This document shows positions 1 through 7,223 of a DNA stretch of 10,791 nt, piece by piece. Every line of letters starts with the position of its first letter. Position 1 is the first letter of the stretch. Source of the stretch: Treponema sp. UBA3819. Lineage in GTDB: Bacteria; Spirochaetota; Spirochaetia; Treponematales; Treponemataceae. The position numbers were made by a program, and so were the translations under genes. The stretch is taken from contig DFDV01000050.1 in assembly GCA_002369025.1 (NCBI GenBank), forward strand, positions 1-10,791, given 5' to 3'. The notes under the pieces were generated by a model that was not told where the DNA came from, made no database searches, and saw only the letters and a program-made list of their open reading frames with translations.

Positions 1-1026
1 GCCTTGTCTTTCCGAGATGACAGTGCCCTGCATTTTTATTTTGCCCAGGCAAATGATCATAAGAAGGCTTTGCTTTCTTCCCTTAAATATCGCAAGGAAG
101 ACCGCTGGTCAAACGCACTCAAGGGCATGGTTTACGGCTTTACTTCCGGCGGTTTTGAACTGCGGGGAATGAATATTACCATTTTTTCAGAAATGCAGCC
201 TTCAAAGGGTTTTGGTATTACCACGGCAATCAAAGTGGGTACGGCTTATGCCATCCGTGAAGCCATGGGCCTCAAATGTACCGATGTTCAGCTTTTGCAG
301 GCAATTGAGAGGGGAAACAAACTTTTTCTGAACAGTCAAAACTTTCTGGCGGCAAACTATACCGCTCTCTATGCAAAAAAAGGTCATTTTATGATGACGG
401 ATTATGCCACCGCTGAGCATGACCTTATTCCCTTTAATTTTCCTGACAAGAGGATTCTTCTCACTGATGCCCGCGTTCAGCGCGTCACAGTATGGAATGA
501 AGAAGCCCTGCGTCAGCCGGAACATGTCCTGCTTTTGGGCGAACTTAAGGAACGCAAGCAGAACGCATACGGTGGCTGGGTCTATGAGGATAATCCGACT
601 GAAATCAACGAAGTTCTGGGCGTGGTAAATGAAATCATGCGCCACCGCCTTCTCTGCATTATGCGGGAACATAAGTATGTGCTGGATGCTGTTCAGTATC
701 TTAAGAAAAATGAATTCGGCGGTTTTGCCCGCTCCGTGAACAACAGCCACAAAAACATGCGGGATGACTATGAACTTTCCTGCGCAGAAGTAGACTGGAT
801 TTTAAAGCGTCTGGGTATGATAAATCCCAACCTGAACGATATGCGTAATCCCAATTCATGCGGACGCATTACGGGAAAAGGCTTCGGACGCTGTGCATAC
901 ACCATTCTGAACAGCGAGGATATTCCTCTCTTTAAGGAAAAACTGTCAGAATACGAGCGTATTTTTGGTTTCCACCCTACGACCTATGAAATTGAGCCAG
1001 CGGATGGAGTACACGTTGTCTCCTGA
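1..1026 (+). CDS. Galactokinase-family GHMP kinase, 5'-partial, degenerate active site
   Basis: The reading frame is open to the window edge, so the N-terminus, including the sugar-binding GRxNLIGEH-type motif, lies upstream. Numbering from the codon at position 4, the family signals are a divergent ATP-loop motif (PSKGFGITTA, residues 67-76), NNSHKNMRDDYELSC (246-260), which closely matches the galactokinase ESHxSLRDDYEVSC block, and TGKGFGRC (290-297), matching the C-terminal TGAGFGGC motif. The expected CGxMDQ block that carries the catalytic Asp reads FLAANY (114-119), with Ala where Asp should be, just before the conserved KKGH. It could therefore be a non-catalytic or altered-specificity homologue rather than a working galactokinase. 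The stop overlaps the start of surE by 23 bases, suggesting co-translation. Family membership is well supported; the substrate is not known. Confidence 0.75.
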   Translation, partial: ALSFRDDSALHFYFAQANDHKKALLSSLKYRKEDRWSNALKGMVYGFTSGGFELRGMNITIFSEMQPSKGFGITTAIKVGTAYAIREAMGLKCTDVQLLQAIERGNKLFLNSQNFLAANYTALYAKKGHFMMTDYATAEHDLIPFNFPDKRILLTDARVQRVTVWNEEALRQPEHVLLLGELKERKQNAYGGWVYEDNPTEINEVLGVVNEIMRHRLLCIMREHKYVLDAVQYLKKNEFGGFARSVNNSHKNMRDDYELSCAEVDWILKRLGMINPNLNDMRNPNSCGRITGKGFGRCAYTILNSEDIPLFKEKLSEYERIFGFHPTTYEIEPADGVHVVS

Positions 1027-1795
1027 TAAGGAATTCTTTCCCAAAATTCTGCTGACCAACGATGACGGTATAGACGCTCCCGGTTTTCTGGCACTGGAAA
1101 GAGCCCTGTCTAAGGTTGCTGATGTATATGTCCTTGCTCCTGACGGAAACCGTTCTGCCGTTTCAAATCATATCATCATGCATAAGTCGCTTAAGCTTTT
1201 TCCCCGTGGAGAAAATCGCTGGGCATCTGAGGGAAATCCTGTAGACTGTGTTATCTGTGCCCTGCGCTCGCAATTATTTTCCGGAATTCACTTTGATGCG
1301 GTTGTAAGCGGTATCAACAAGGGTGCCAACATGGGAACTGACATCGTCTATTCGGGAACCGTTTCGGCGGCGCGCCAGGCAATTCTCTACGGATATCCGG
1401 GAATTGCAGTCAGTGTGGAAAGTTATGACGGAAGCTGGAAGTTTGAGCCTCTTGCTGACTTTACCGCAAAAAATCTGAAAAGCCTTATTTCCCTTTGTAC
1501 GAAAGAAGATTTTGTCAATGTGAACGGGGCCTCTCTGGATGCCTATACTGGACTGTCTTTTGCATCTCTTTGTGTGCGTGATTATTGTGATAAAGTTGAC
1601 ATAAGGACAGAAATTGACGGTGCGGTCTACAGTTACTTTACGGGTGGCAATATTCAGACTGCAGGCGGAAAGGACTGTGATTTTTCAGTAGTAAAGGAGG
1701 GAAAAATTTCCATTTCACTGATAAAGGCAGAACCTTCATGTGCAGAATTGCCTGAAAAAATCAATATTGCTGACCCGGCTTTTCTTCACTTGTAA
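1004..1795 (+). CDS. surE: SurE 5'-nucleotidase (survival protein)
   Basis: SurE hydrolyses nucleoside 5'-monophosphates (and in some species 3'-monophosphates or polyphosphate) using a bound divalent metal, in the cytoplasm. The family motifs are all visible in the 263-residue product: KILLTNDDGIDAPG with metal-binding D20-D21, RSAVS with the conserved Ser51, EGNPVDCV (76-83), and SGINKGANMGTDIVYSGTVSAA (102-123) containing the metal-ligand Asn105. Length is normal for SurE. The start is uncertain: ATG 1004 gives a 13-residue extension before KILLTNDD and has a weak SD, while TTG 1016 has GGAG six bases upstream (1006-1009) and would give a product nearer the usual N-terminus. In-frame codons further upstream at 965 (TTG) and 986 (ATG) lack any SD and are unlikely. 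It overlaps the galactokinase-like gene. Confidence 0.95.
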   Translation: MEYTLSPDKEFFPKILLTNDDGIDAPGFLALERALSKVADVYVLAPDGNRSAVSNHIIMHKSLKLFPRGENRWASEGNPVDCVICALRSQLFSGIHFDAVVSGINKGANMGTDIVYSGTVSAARQAILYGYPGIAVSVESYDGSWKFEPLADFTAKNLKSLISLCTKEDFVNVNGASLDAYTGLSFASLCVRDYCDKVDIRTEIDGAVYSYFTGGNIQTAGGKDCDFSVVKEGKISISLIKAEPSCAELPEKINIADPAFLHL

Positions 1796-1818
1796 AAATC
1801 TTCAATGTATAGTAAAAT
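1790..1818 (+). promoter_or_regulatory. Candidate sigma70-type promoter for the TPR gene
   Basis: TTGTAA at 1790-1795 (four of six to TTGACA) and TAAAAT at 1813-1818 (five of six to TATAAT) are 17 bases apart. Predicted transcription start is near 1825, about 28 bases before the ATG at 1853. The -35 box overlaps the surE stop codon. The rest of the 57-base gap is AT-rich and shows no terminator hairpin. Confidence 0.45.
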
Positions 1819-1852
1819 TACAGAGTTATAGTTTTTGGGTTTGGGAGGAACT

Positions 1853-2545
1853 ATGGCAGCTGAAACTAATGGCAAAAAAAAGGATGTCCTGAGCGAGGGC
1901 ATTTCCCTCTACAAGCGGGGAGATTTTCTTGCGTCCATTTCATTTTTTCTGGGGCTTCCTGATGACAGCGGTGCAGATACCATTGAATTAGCCTACTATA
2001 TCGGTCTCTGCTATGCAAAATTGCAACGTTATGAAGATGCCCTGCTGTATCTGGAACAGGTGGTTACGGCAGGACAGAATATTGACCGCGTCCTTCAGTG
2101 CCGCTTTCTCCTTGCCATCATCTATACTTCCACAGGAAGAAAAAAACTCGCCGACTTTGAACTCCAGAAACTGCTTGAAGCAAAGTATCGTCCGGCTTCA
2201 GTCTATTCAGCTCTTGCCTATAATGCCTGGATGCAGGATGAGGCGGAAAAAAGCATAAACTTCTATAAAAAAGCACTGGAAATTGACCCGGAAAATGCTA
2301 CTGCCCTTAACGGACTGGGCTATGTCCTTGCCTGCGAGAACCGGGATCTGACAACTGCTCTTGCATATTGTAAAAAGGCATTGAAAAAAGCCCCTGATTC
2401 TGCGGCCTGTCTTGATTCTGTGGGCTGGGTCTACCTTAAACTTGGACTGATGGAAGATGCAAATAAATTTTTGACTCTGGCAAGAGAAATTATGCCTGAA
2501 AGCGAAGAAATAAAGGAACATATCCGTTTGGCGCAGGTGAGTTAA
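1853..2545 (+). CDS. Cytoplasmic TPR-repeat protein
   Basis: This 230-residue protein is built almost wholly of tetratricopeptide-like helix pairs. Clear units are at about 45-75 (LAYYIGLCYAKLQRYEDALLYL), 117-146 (YNAWMQDEAEKSINFYKKALEIDP), 150-181 (LNGLGYVLACENRDLTTALAYCKKAL) and 185-217 (LDSVGWVYLKLGLMEDANKFL). There is no signal peptide or membrane segment, so it should stay in the cytoplasm, where TPR proteins act as protein-binding scaffolds. ATG 1853 is chosen over the in-frame TTG at 1835 because a strong GGGAGGAA Shine-Dalgarno sits at 1843-1850. The gene ends one base before the next start, and its last codons carry the SD (AGGTGAG, 2535-2541) for that gene, so the two are likely translationally coupled. 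The partner and precise function are unknown. Confidence 0.85.
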   Translation: MAAETNGKKKDVLSEGISLYKRGDFLASISFFLGLPDDSGADTIELAYYIGLCYAKLQRYEDALLYLEQVVTAGQNIDRVLQCRFLLAIIYTSTGRKKLADFELQKLLEAKYRPASVYSALAYNAWMQDEAEKSINFYKKALEIDPENATALNGLGYVLACENRDLTTALAYCKKALKKAPDSAACLDSVGWVYLKLGLMEDANKFLTLAREIMPESEEIKEHIRLAQVS

Positions 2546-2546
2546 T

Positions 2547-4643
2547 ATGAGAAAAGTGATTATAAAAAGTCTTTCAAAAAAAATACTTTCTTCACTTCTT
2601 CTGCTGCTGGCTCTCCCGCTTTTGTTTTCTCAGCAGACTCCTTTTAGCAGTGAGGAAGCCAGGGCTCTGAACGCATCCGGTACACAGACTGCTCAGAGTG
2701 CAAGAGCTTTTCAGGAATTCAGGCGGGGAGTGCAGGCCTACTACCGGGGAGCCTTTAATGATGCAATCCTGCAGTTTGAAAAATCTCTTTCATACCTTCC
2801 CAATGAAAATCTGATTCTGGACTGGCTGGGAAAATCCTACTATCGCTCCGGAATTGAGGGGGCTGCCCTGCAGCAGTGGCAGTTTGCTTCAGATAACGGC
2901 TATGGCGGCCTTTTGCTTAAAAATCAGATTGAAATTGTCCGTGACCGCCGCATTACTGATAACGCTTATCAGTCTTCGGTAAAATATACGGAGTCGGGCT
3001 CCTTTGCCGGTCTTAACGGAGATGTGATGATTTTCAGTCAGCCCGTATCCGTACTCCCGGAAGCAGACGGCTCTGTCTGGGTACTGGCTTACGGCACAAA
3101 TGAACTCATTAAAATTGACATCAACGGCCTTGTTGTAAACCGTGTAAATGTTCCCCTTATCGGTCTTGACCGCCCCCTGGACATGATTCGCACTCAGGAA
3201 GGCAATATTCTTGTTTCTGAGTCGGCGGGAGACCGTATCAGTCTTTTCAGCGGTAAGGGGTCCTTTATCAGGTCCTTTGGTGAAAAAGGCGTTGGTATAG
3301 GACAAATGGTCGGCCCCCAGTATCTTGCAGAAGATGATTCCGGCAATATCTATGTAACAGATTTTGGAAATTCCCGTGTTGATGTCTTTGACAAGGATGG
3401 CAAGGGACTCTTTTACTTTGGCGGAAAAAGTGCTGAATTTGCAGGCTTAAAGGCGCCCACGGGCATTGCATTTGCCGGCGGGGAAATCTGTGTTGCTGAT
3501 GCCGTAACAGGGGCAGTCTACCGCTTTGACACTGCGGGAAATTACACCGGTCTCCTCTGTAAGGAAAAATCATTTATAAAGCCTGAATCCATGAAAGTGT
3601 GGGGCGGCTATATTGTCGTCTGCGATAAAAATCATGTCTATTCGGTTGATGTAAGCACAGGCGCAGTTTACGAAAATATAAACACAGGAAATGCCCCCTC
3701 CCGGGTAACCTGTGCGGTGCCCGATGCAAACGGAAATGTCCTGGTCAGTGACATTGTGTCTAATGAAGTATACATCATGGCAAAAATGAGCGAACTTATC
3801 GGCGGTCTTTTTGTGCAGATTGAGCGTGTTGATGCCTCTGCCTTTCCCCATGTTACGCTGGAAGTTAAAGTGGAAAACCGCCACCGCCAGAGCATTGTCG
3901 GCTTAAAGGATGTTAATTTTCTTGTGACCGAGCGGAAAGGAACTGTGCAGGAACTGAAGTTTGAAGGTTCAGCCTTTGCCAATGATATTGCGGACATAAC
4001 GCTGGTTATTGACCGTTCACTTTCTTCTTCCCGTCATCGTGAGGAACTTGAAAGTGCCGTGCGCGAGATAGCCGCCTCCATGAATGGCCAGGGAAGCGTA
4101 CGCGTTATCAGTGCGGGCAGCATGCCTGTTCTTGAATACAGCGGTTCTCCTTCCGGTATAGAAAAATTCTCTGCTTCTGCCTTAAAAAATCCTCCGACAT
4201 CAGATGTCAGGCTGGATTCAGCCCTGCGCCTTGGCATAAACGGACTCATTACGGCGGAAAAAAAGCGTGCAATTATCTATCTGACTGACGGAGATGTGGG
4301 GCAGTCTGCATTTACGAACTACAGCCTTTCTGATTTGTCAGCCTATCTGAACAACAATTCTGTTTCCATGGCAGTGGTCATGCTTTCTTCCCGAGCTCCC
4401 GCAAAGGAAATCCGCTATCTGTCTGAGCATACAAACGGCGGAGAGTATTATGTTTACCGCAGTCAGGGGCTGGCAGACGTGATGAAAGATATTCTTGCAA
4501 TTCCCAACGGTATGTACCGCCTTTCATATACATCCATGCTTACCAAAGAATATGGACAGGCTTATCTTCCGGTGGAAGTGGAAGCATATCTGATGAACCG
4601 GAGCGGAAGGGCAGAGACAGGTTATTTTGCCCCGCTTGACTGA
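2547..4643 (+). CDS. Exported TPR / NHL beta-propeller / VWA-domain protein
   Basis: A 698-residue multi-domain protein. Residues 1-28 form a signal peptide: basic start, Leu-rich core (16-26), probable cleavage before QQ at 29-30, and no lipobox Cys, so it is probably periplasmic. Residues 52-118 contain about two TPR-like helix pairs. Residues 165-415 carry NHL-like blades, for example GNIYVTDFGNSRVDVFDKDG (266-285) and NGNVLVSDIVSNEVYIM (395-411). Residues 432-470 resemble the Ig-like strand region that precedes secreted VWFA-related domains. Residues 482-650 are a VWA domain with an intact metal-binding site: DRSLS (489-493), a Thr near 551, and TDGD (580-583). The C-terminus ends in a VEVEA..SGR.ETGYFAP pattern seen in VWFA-related proteins. 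The likely role is metal-dependent protein binding in the periplasm; the ligand is unknown. It sits between a TPR gene and a bactofilin. Confidence 0.85.
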   Translation: MRKVIIKSLSKKILSSLLLLLALPLLFSQQTPFSSEEARALNASGTQTAQSARAFQEFRRGVQAYYRGAFNDAILQFEKSLSYLPNENLILDWLGKSYYRSGIEGAALQQWQFASDNGYGGLLLKNQIEIVRDRRITDNAYQSSVKYTESGSFAGLNGDVMIFSQPVSVLPEADGSVWVLAYGTNELIKIDINGLVVNRVNVPLIGLDRPLDMIRTQEGNILVSESAGDRISLFSGKGSFIRSFGEKGVGIGQMVGPQYLAEDDSGNIYVTDFGNSRVDVFDKDGKGLFYFGGKSAEFAGLKAPTGIAFAGGEICVADAVTGAVYRFDTAGNYTGLLCKEKSFIKPESMKVWGGYIVVCDKNHVYSVDVSTGAVYENINTGNAPSRVTCAVPDANGNVLVSDIVSNEVYIMAKMSELIGGLFVQIERVDASAFPHVTLEVKVENRHRQSIVGLKDVNFLVTERKGTVQELKFEGSAFANDIADITLVIDRSLSSSRHREELESAVREIAASMNGQGSVRVISAGSMPVLEYSGSPSGIEKFSASALKNPPTSDVRLDSALRLGINGLITAEKKRAIIYLTDGDVGQSAFTNYSLSDLSAYLNNNSVSMAVVMLSSRAPAKEIRYLSEHTNGGEYYVYRSQGLADVMKDILAIPNGMYRLSYTSMLTKEYGQAYLPVEVEAYLMNRSGRAETGYFAPLD

Positions 4644-4677
4644 TTTTTCAGGCTGCCCTTGAGAAGCCCGGCAGATG

Positions 4678-4706
4678 TTGACGATGATTTTAATAAAGGA
4701 TATTCT
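4678..4706 (+). promoter_or_regulatory. Candidate promoter immediately before the bactofilin gene
   Basis: TTGACG at 4678-4683 (five of six to consensus) is 17 bases from TATTCT at 4701-4706 (four of six). The -10 box ends only seven bases before the ATG at 4714, so transcripts starting here would have almost no leader. The AAAGGA at 4695-4700, the only SD-like sequence, lies between the boxes and would be missing from such a transcript; it could serve read-through transcripts from upstream. Confidence 0.4.
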
Positions 4707-4713
4707 GTAGCAT

Positions 4714-5076
4714 ATGTTTGAAGTAAAAGATACCGACCTTTTTAACCTTGAAGAAGATGACTTTGACACGATTCTTGCCGATGACATTTCTTTTCGTGGA
4801 ACAATCAGATTTACCAAGCCTTTTATGATTCGCGGAAAAGTGACTGGCTCTATTGAAGCCACCAATGATCTTGTAATCGACACAGAAGCGGTTGTAAAGG
4901 CAGAAATAGTCGCTACCCGTGTGCTTGTCCGTGGCAAGGTAGATGGCAATATCGCGGGCCGGGATTTGGTTTTTGTGTCTTCAACTGGTTCAGTAAAAGG
5001 CGATATTACTTCAAAGCAGGTCGTTCTTGAGCCTGGTGCCCGCTTTAGCGGAAAATGTACCATGACGGAGAACTGA
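4714..5076 (+). CDS. Bactofilin-family cytoskeletal protein
   Basis: This 120-residue protein has the bactofilin core: short beta-strand repeats such as IRFTKPFMIRGKVTGSIEA (31-49), LVIDTEAVVKAEIVATRVLVRGKVDGNIAG (53-82) and VFVSSTGSVKGDITSKQVVLEPGARFSGKCTM (87-118). These form a right-handed beta-helix that polymerises into filaments without nucleotide. An acidic flexible N-terminal tail (1-26, with LEEDDFDT) and a short C-terminal tail are typical. Bactofilins position cell-wall or polar machinery and affect helical shape in some spirochaetes and other helical bacteria, so a shape role is plausible here. An in-frame stop at 4708-4710 fixes ATG 4714 as the first usable start. SD spacing is poor (AAAGGA 13 bases away). 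The next gene begins 19 bases downstream. Confidence 0.9.
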   Translation: MFEVKDTDLFNLEEDDFDTILADDISFRGTIRFTKPFMIRGKVTGSIEATNDLVIDTEAVVKAEIVATRVLVRGKVDGNIAGRDLVFVSSTGSVKGDITSKQVVLEPGARFSGKCTMTEN

Positions 5077-5095
5077 TTTTTTCGGAGTGTGTAAT

Positions 5096-5722
5096 ATGAT
5101 GATGAAAAAACTGATTTTAATAACACTTGCCCTGTCTTTTTCTGGCCTGGCTTTTGCCCAGCAGAAGGCGGATGCGCTGATTCTTTACAGGAGCGGCCGC
5201 TATCCTGAGGCAATTACAATCTGTGAACAGGAAATAAAAGACAATCCCAATAACATCGATTCTTACTGCGTTCTCTGCTGGAGTCTTGTCCGCAACCGTC
5301 AGTATGCACTGGCAGAACAGCATGCCACCGATGCCCGTAAATTGAGCCCCTACGATGTGCGCCTTATAGAAATTCTTGCAGAGGCAAAATATTATCTGGG
5401 AAAGAACAACGGTGCCATGGAACTCTTTCAGCAGTACATCGCAACAGCTCCTGCTACAGCGGCCCGTATTGGAAATGCCTACTACTACATGGGAGAAATT
5501 TATATCCGCCAGGCAAAATATCAGCATGCAGATATCGCCATGACTGCTTCAGTTCATACTGAACCCACTGTAGATTACTGGTGGACTCGCTGTGGCTATG
5601 CCCGTGAAATGGCCGGTTCATATCAGACGGCACTGGATGCCTACAACAAGGCTCTGGAACTGAATGCCTCACAGACAGAAGCGGCTCGCGGCAAAGACCG
5701 CTGTACGGCCCGCCTGCGCTAA
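5096..5722 (+). CDS. Exported TPR-repeat protein
   Basis: The 208-residue product begins with three Met codons (5096, 5099, 5102) followed by a classic signal peptide: KK, hydrophobic core LILITLALSFSGLAF (6-20), and AFA at 19-21 as the signal peptidase I site. No lipobox Cys is present, so it is predicted to be periplasmic. The mature part consists of TPR-like helix pairs at about 24-56 (ADALILYRSGRYPEAITICEQEIKDNPNN), 57-86, 91-118 and 128-155, plus a final unit at 160-194 (YWWTRCGYAREMAGSYQTALDAYNKALELN). ATG 5096 is preferred because CGGAG (5083-5087) is eight bases upstream; a GTG at 5087 is in frame but inside that SD. It lies between the bactofilin and mtaB genes with short gaps, so it is probably co-transcribed. 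Function beyond protein binding is not evident. Confidence 0.85.
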   Translation: MMMKKLILITLALSFSGLAFAQQKADALILYRSGRYPEAITICEQEIKDNPNNIDSYCVLCWSLVRNRQYALAEQHATDARKLSPYDVRLIEILAEAKYYLGKNNGAMELFQQYIATAPATAARIGNAYYYMGEIYIRQAKYQHADIAMTASVHTEPTVDYWWTRCGYAREMAGSYQTALDAYNKALELNASQTEAARGKDRCTARLR

Positions 5723-5734
5723 CCATATCCGTTT

Positions 5735-7144
5735 ATGAAAAATTTCATTCATTTTGAGACGCTGGGGTGCAAACTCAATCAGGCAGAAAGTGAAGGGGCG
5801 GCCCGGGCTTTTACCGATGCTGGTTTTTCCGTCACCATGGATCCTCTTACTGCTTCTGACCCGGTTCAGGAAAATGTCTGTCTCTGTGTGGTGAATACCT
5901 GTACAGTTACGGCAAAGGCAGAACAGAAAGCCCGCCGTATTATGCGTCTTCTCCTTACAAAATGTCCTGATTCGGCAGTCCTTGTAACCGGCTGCTATGC
6001 CCAGTTGAACCGGGATGAAATTAAGGCTATTGATGAAAGAATCTGTGTCTTAGGCGGGCAGAAAAAAGGTGCCCTTGCAGACCTTCCTGCTTTGCTAAAA
6101 GATTTTCCTGATAGCGACGGAAAGACCCTGGCTGAAGCCCTGCAGAAAGTATTTGATTCCTCTACCGCTGATGTGCCGCACTTCCGCCTGACGGCAGACT
6201 CTTTTTTGAATCATAGCCGGGCTTCCATAAAAATTCAGGACGGCTGCAATGCTGTCTGCACATACTGCCGCATTCGTCTGGCGCGGGGAAAATCGGTTTC
6301 TCTTGCGGCTCAGGATGTAATCAGTCAGGTTCAGGCCATGGAAAGGGCGGGGCAGACGGAAGTTGTCATCACCACGGTGAATATTGCCCAGTATCACGGA
6401 GCCTGGAAAGATGGTTTTGTTGATTTTGCAGGCCTTCTGGAACTTCTTCTTGCTCACACAGAAAAAATCGGCATCCGCATTTCAAGTCTCTATCCGGAAA
6501 TCGTTACGGAAAGACTGGCTGAAATTATAGAAAATCCACGGGTGCGGCCTCATTTTCACATTTCCATTCAGTCGGGAAGTGATGCTGTGCTTGCAAGGAT
6601 GAAACGGCCCTATCGTATTGCAGTGGTCTACAAGGCTGTTGAACTGCTCCGCCGGGCAAAAAAGAATCCCTTTCTTGCCTGCGACATTATTGCAGGTTTT
6701 CCCGGAGAGACAGACGAAGATTTTGCCCTGACCATGGAAATGCTTAAAAAAACAGGAATGACTTTTGTGCATGCCTTTCCCTTTAGTGCCCGGCCGGGAA
6801 CAGAAGCCTACAAGATGCGGCCCATGGTTCCCAATTCACTGGCTGGAAAGCGCATTGCCCAGCTGGAAGCCTACAACCGGGAAGCAAAAACTGCCTACAT
6901 CAATTCTTTTGCCGGACAGGAAATCAGCGCAGTTGCAGAAAGCGTCCACCGGGCAAAACTTTCTAAAGACAGAATTGTCGTTCATGCGGTGACGGAAAAT
7001 TTTCTTCACTGCCAGCTAAACTTTTCTCCCTCGGATACACAGATTCCTCAGGCGGGTTCTCTGATTACCGTAAAAATTCGCCGGCCTCTTTCTGATGGCG
7101 AAAAAACAGGTGAAAGCGACACCCTCGCAGAATATGTCTGTTGA
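5735..7144 (+). CDS. mtaB: MtaB-type tRNA t6A37 methylthiotransferase (radical SAM)
   Basis: This enzyme family converts t6A at position 37 of ANN-decoding tRNAs, notably tRNA-Lys(UUU), to ms2t6A. The 469-residue product has the N-terminal methylthiotransferase domain with LGCKLNQAESE (C12), VVNTCTVTAKAEQKARR (C56) and VTGCYAQLN (C87) as likely ligands of the auxiliary iron-sulfur cluster. The radical-SAM triad is C171-C175-C178 in DGCNAVCTYCRIRLARG. QSGSDAVLARMKRPY (279-293) and DIIAGFPGETDEDF (317-330) are standard, and a TRAM-like tail spans about 392-452. GCKLNQxESE and the ARG after the Cys triad favour MtaB over MiaB or RimO. The usual TG-hxxGxYG segment is altered to TTVNIAQYHG (213-222). 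ATG 5735 has no clear SD; it starts 13 bases after the previous stop, so coupling may supply initiation. Confidence 0.9.
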   Translation: MKNFIHFETLGCKLNQAESEGAARAFTDAGFSVTMDPLTASDPVQENVCLCVVNTCTVTAKAEQKARRIMRLLLTKCPDSAVLVTGCYAQLNRDEIKAIDERICVLGGQKKGALADLPALLKDFPDSDGKTLAEALQKVFDSSTADVPHFRLTADSFLNHSRASIKIQDGCNAVCTYCRIRLARGKSVSLAAQDVISQVQAMERAGQTEVVITTVNIAQYHGAWKDGFVDFAGLLELLLAHTEKIGIRISSLYPEIVTERLAEIIENPRVRPHFHISIQSGSDAVLARMKRPYRIAVVYKAVELLRRAKKNPFLACDIIAGFPGETDEDFALTMEMLKKTGMTFVHAFPFSARPGTEAYKMRPMVPNSLAGKRIAQLEAYNREAKTAYINSFAGQEISAVAESVHRAKLSKDRIVVHAVTENFLHCQLNFSPSDTQIPQAGSLITVKIRRPLSDGEKTGESDTLAEYVC

Positions 7145-7188
7145 TAATGCCTTTTGAATTTTCTCTCTGTATGCGCAGCCTGTCTGTG

Positions 7189-7217
7189 TGGATAAAAAAA
7201 ACTCCTTGTGATATACT
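7189..7217 (+). promoter_or_regulatory. Candidate extended -10 promoter for the mla-like operon
   Basis: TGATATACT at 7209-7217 is an extended -10 element (TGn plus TATACT, five of six). TGGATA at 7189-7194 is a weak -35 at 17-base spacing, and an A8 run (7194-7201) begins within its last base and extends into the spacer. The predicted start is about position 7224, which is the A of the annotated ATG. The rest of the 79-base gap after mtaB shows no convincing terminator. Confidence 0.5.
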
Positions 7218-7223
7218 GATTCT

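Noticed and set aside
202..750. Minus-strand open frame of 182 codons inside the galactokinase-like gene
   Set aside because: It lies wholly within a conserved + strand coding region and its translation resembles no family.
2547..4643. BatABD-type aerotolerance operon, because of VWA plus TPR proteins
   Set aside because: There is no MoxR ATPase or DUF58 gene, the VWA protein is exported with a propeller rather than membrane-anchored like BatA/BatB, and the neighbours differ.
4650..4676. Possible terminator hairpin between the VWA and bactofilin genes (CTGCC/GGCAG)
   Set aside because: The stem is only five pairs with a loop of about 12 bases and is not followed by a T-run.
4524..5213. Long minus-strand open frame of 229 codons across the bactofilin gene
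   Set aside because: It overlaps well-supported + strand genes, is rich in Ser, Arg and Pro, has no recognisable domain, and looks like a shadow frame.
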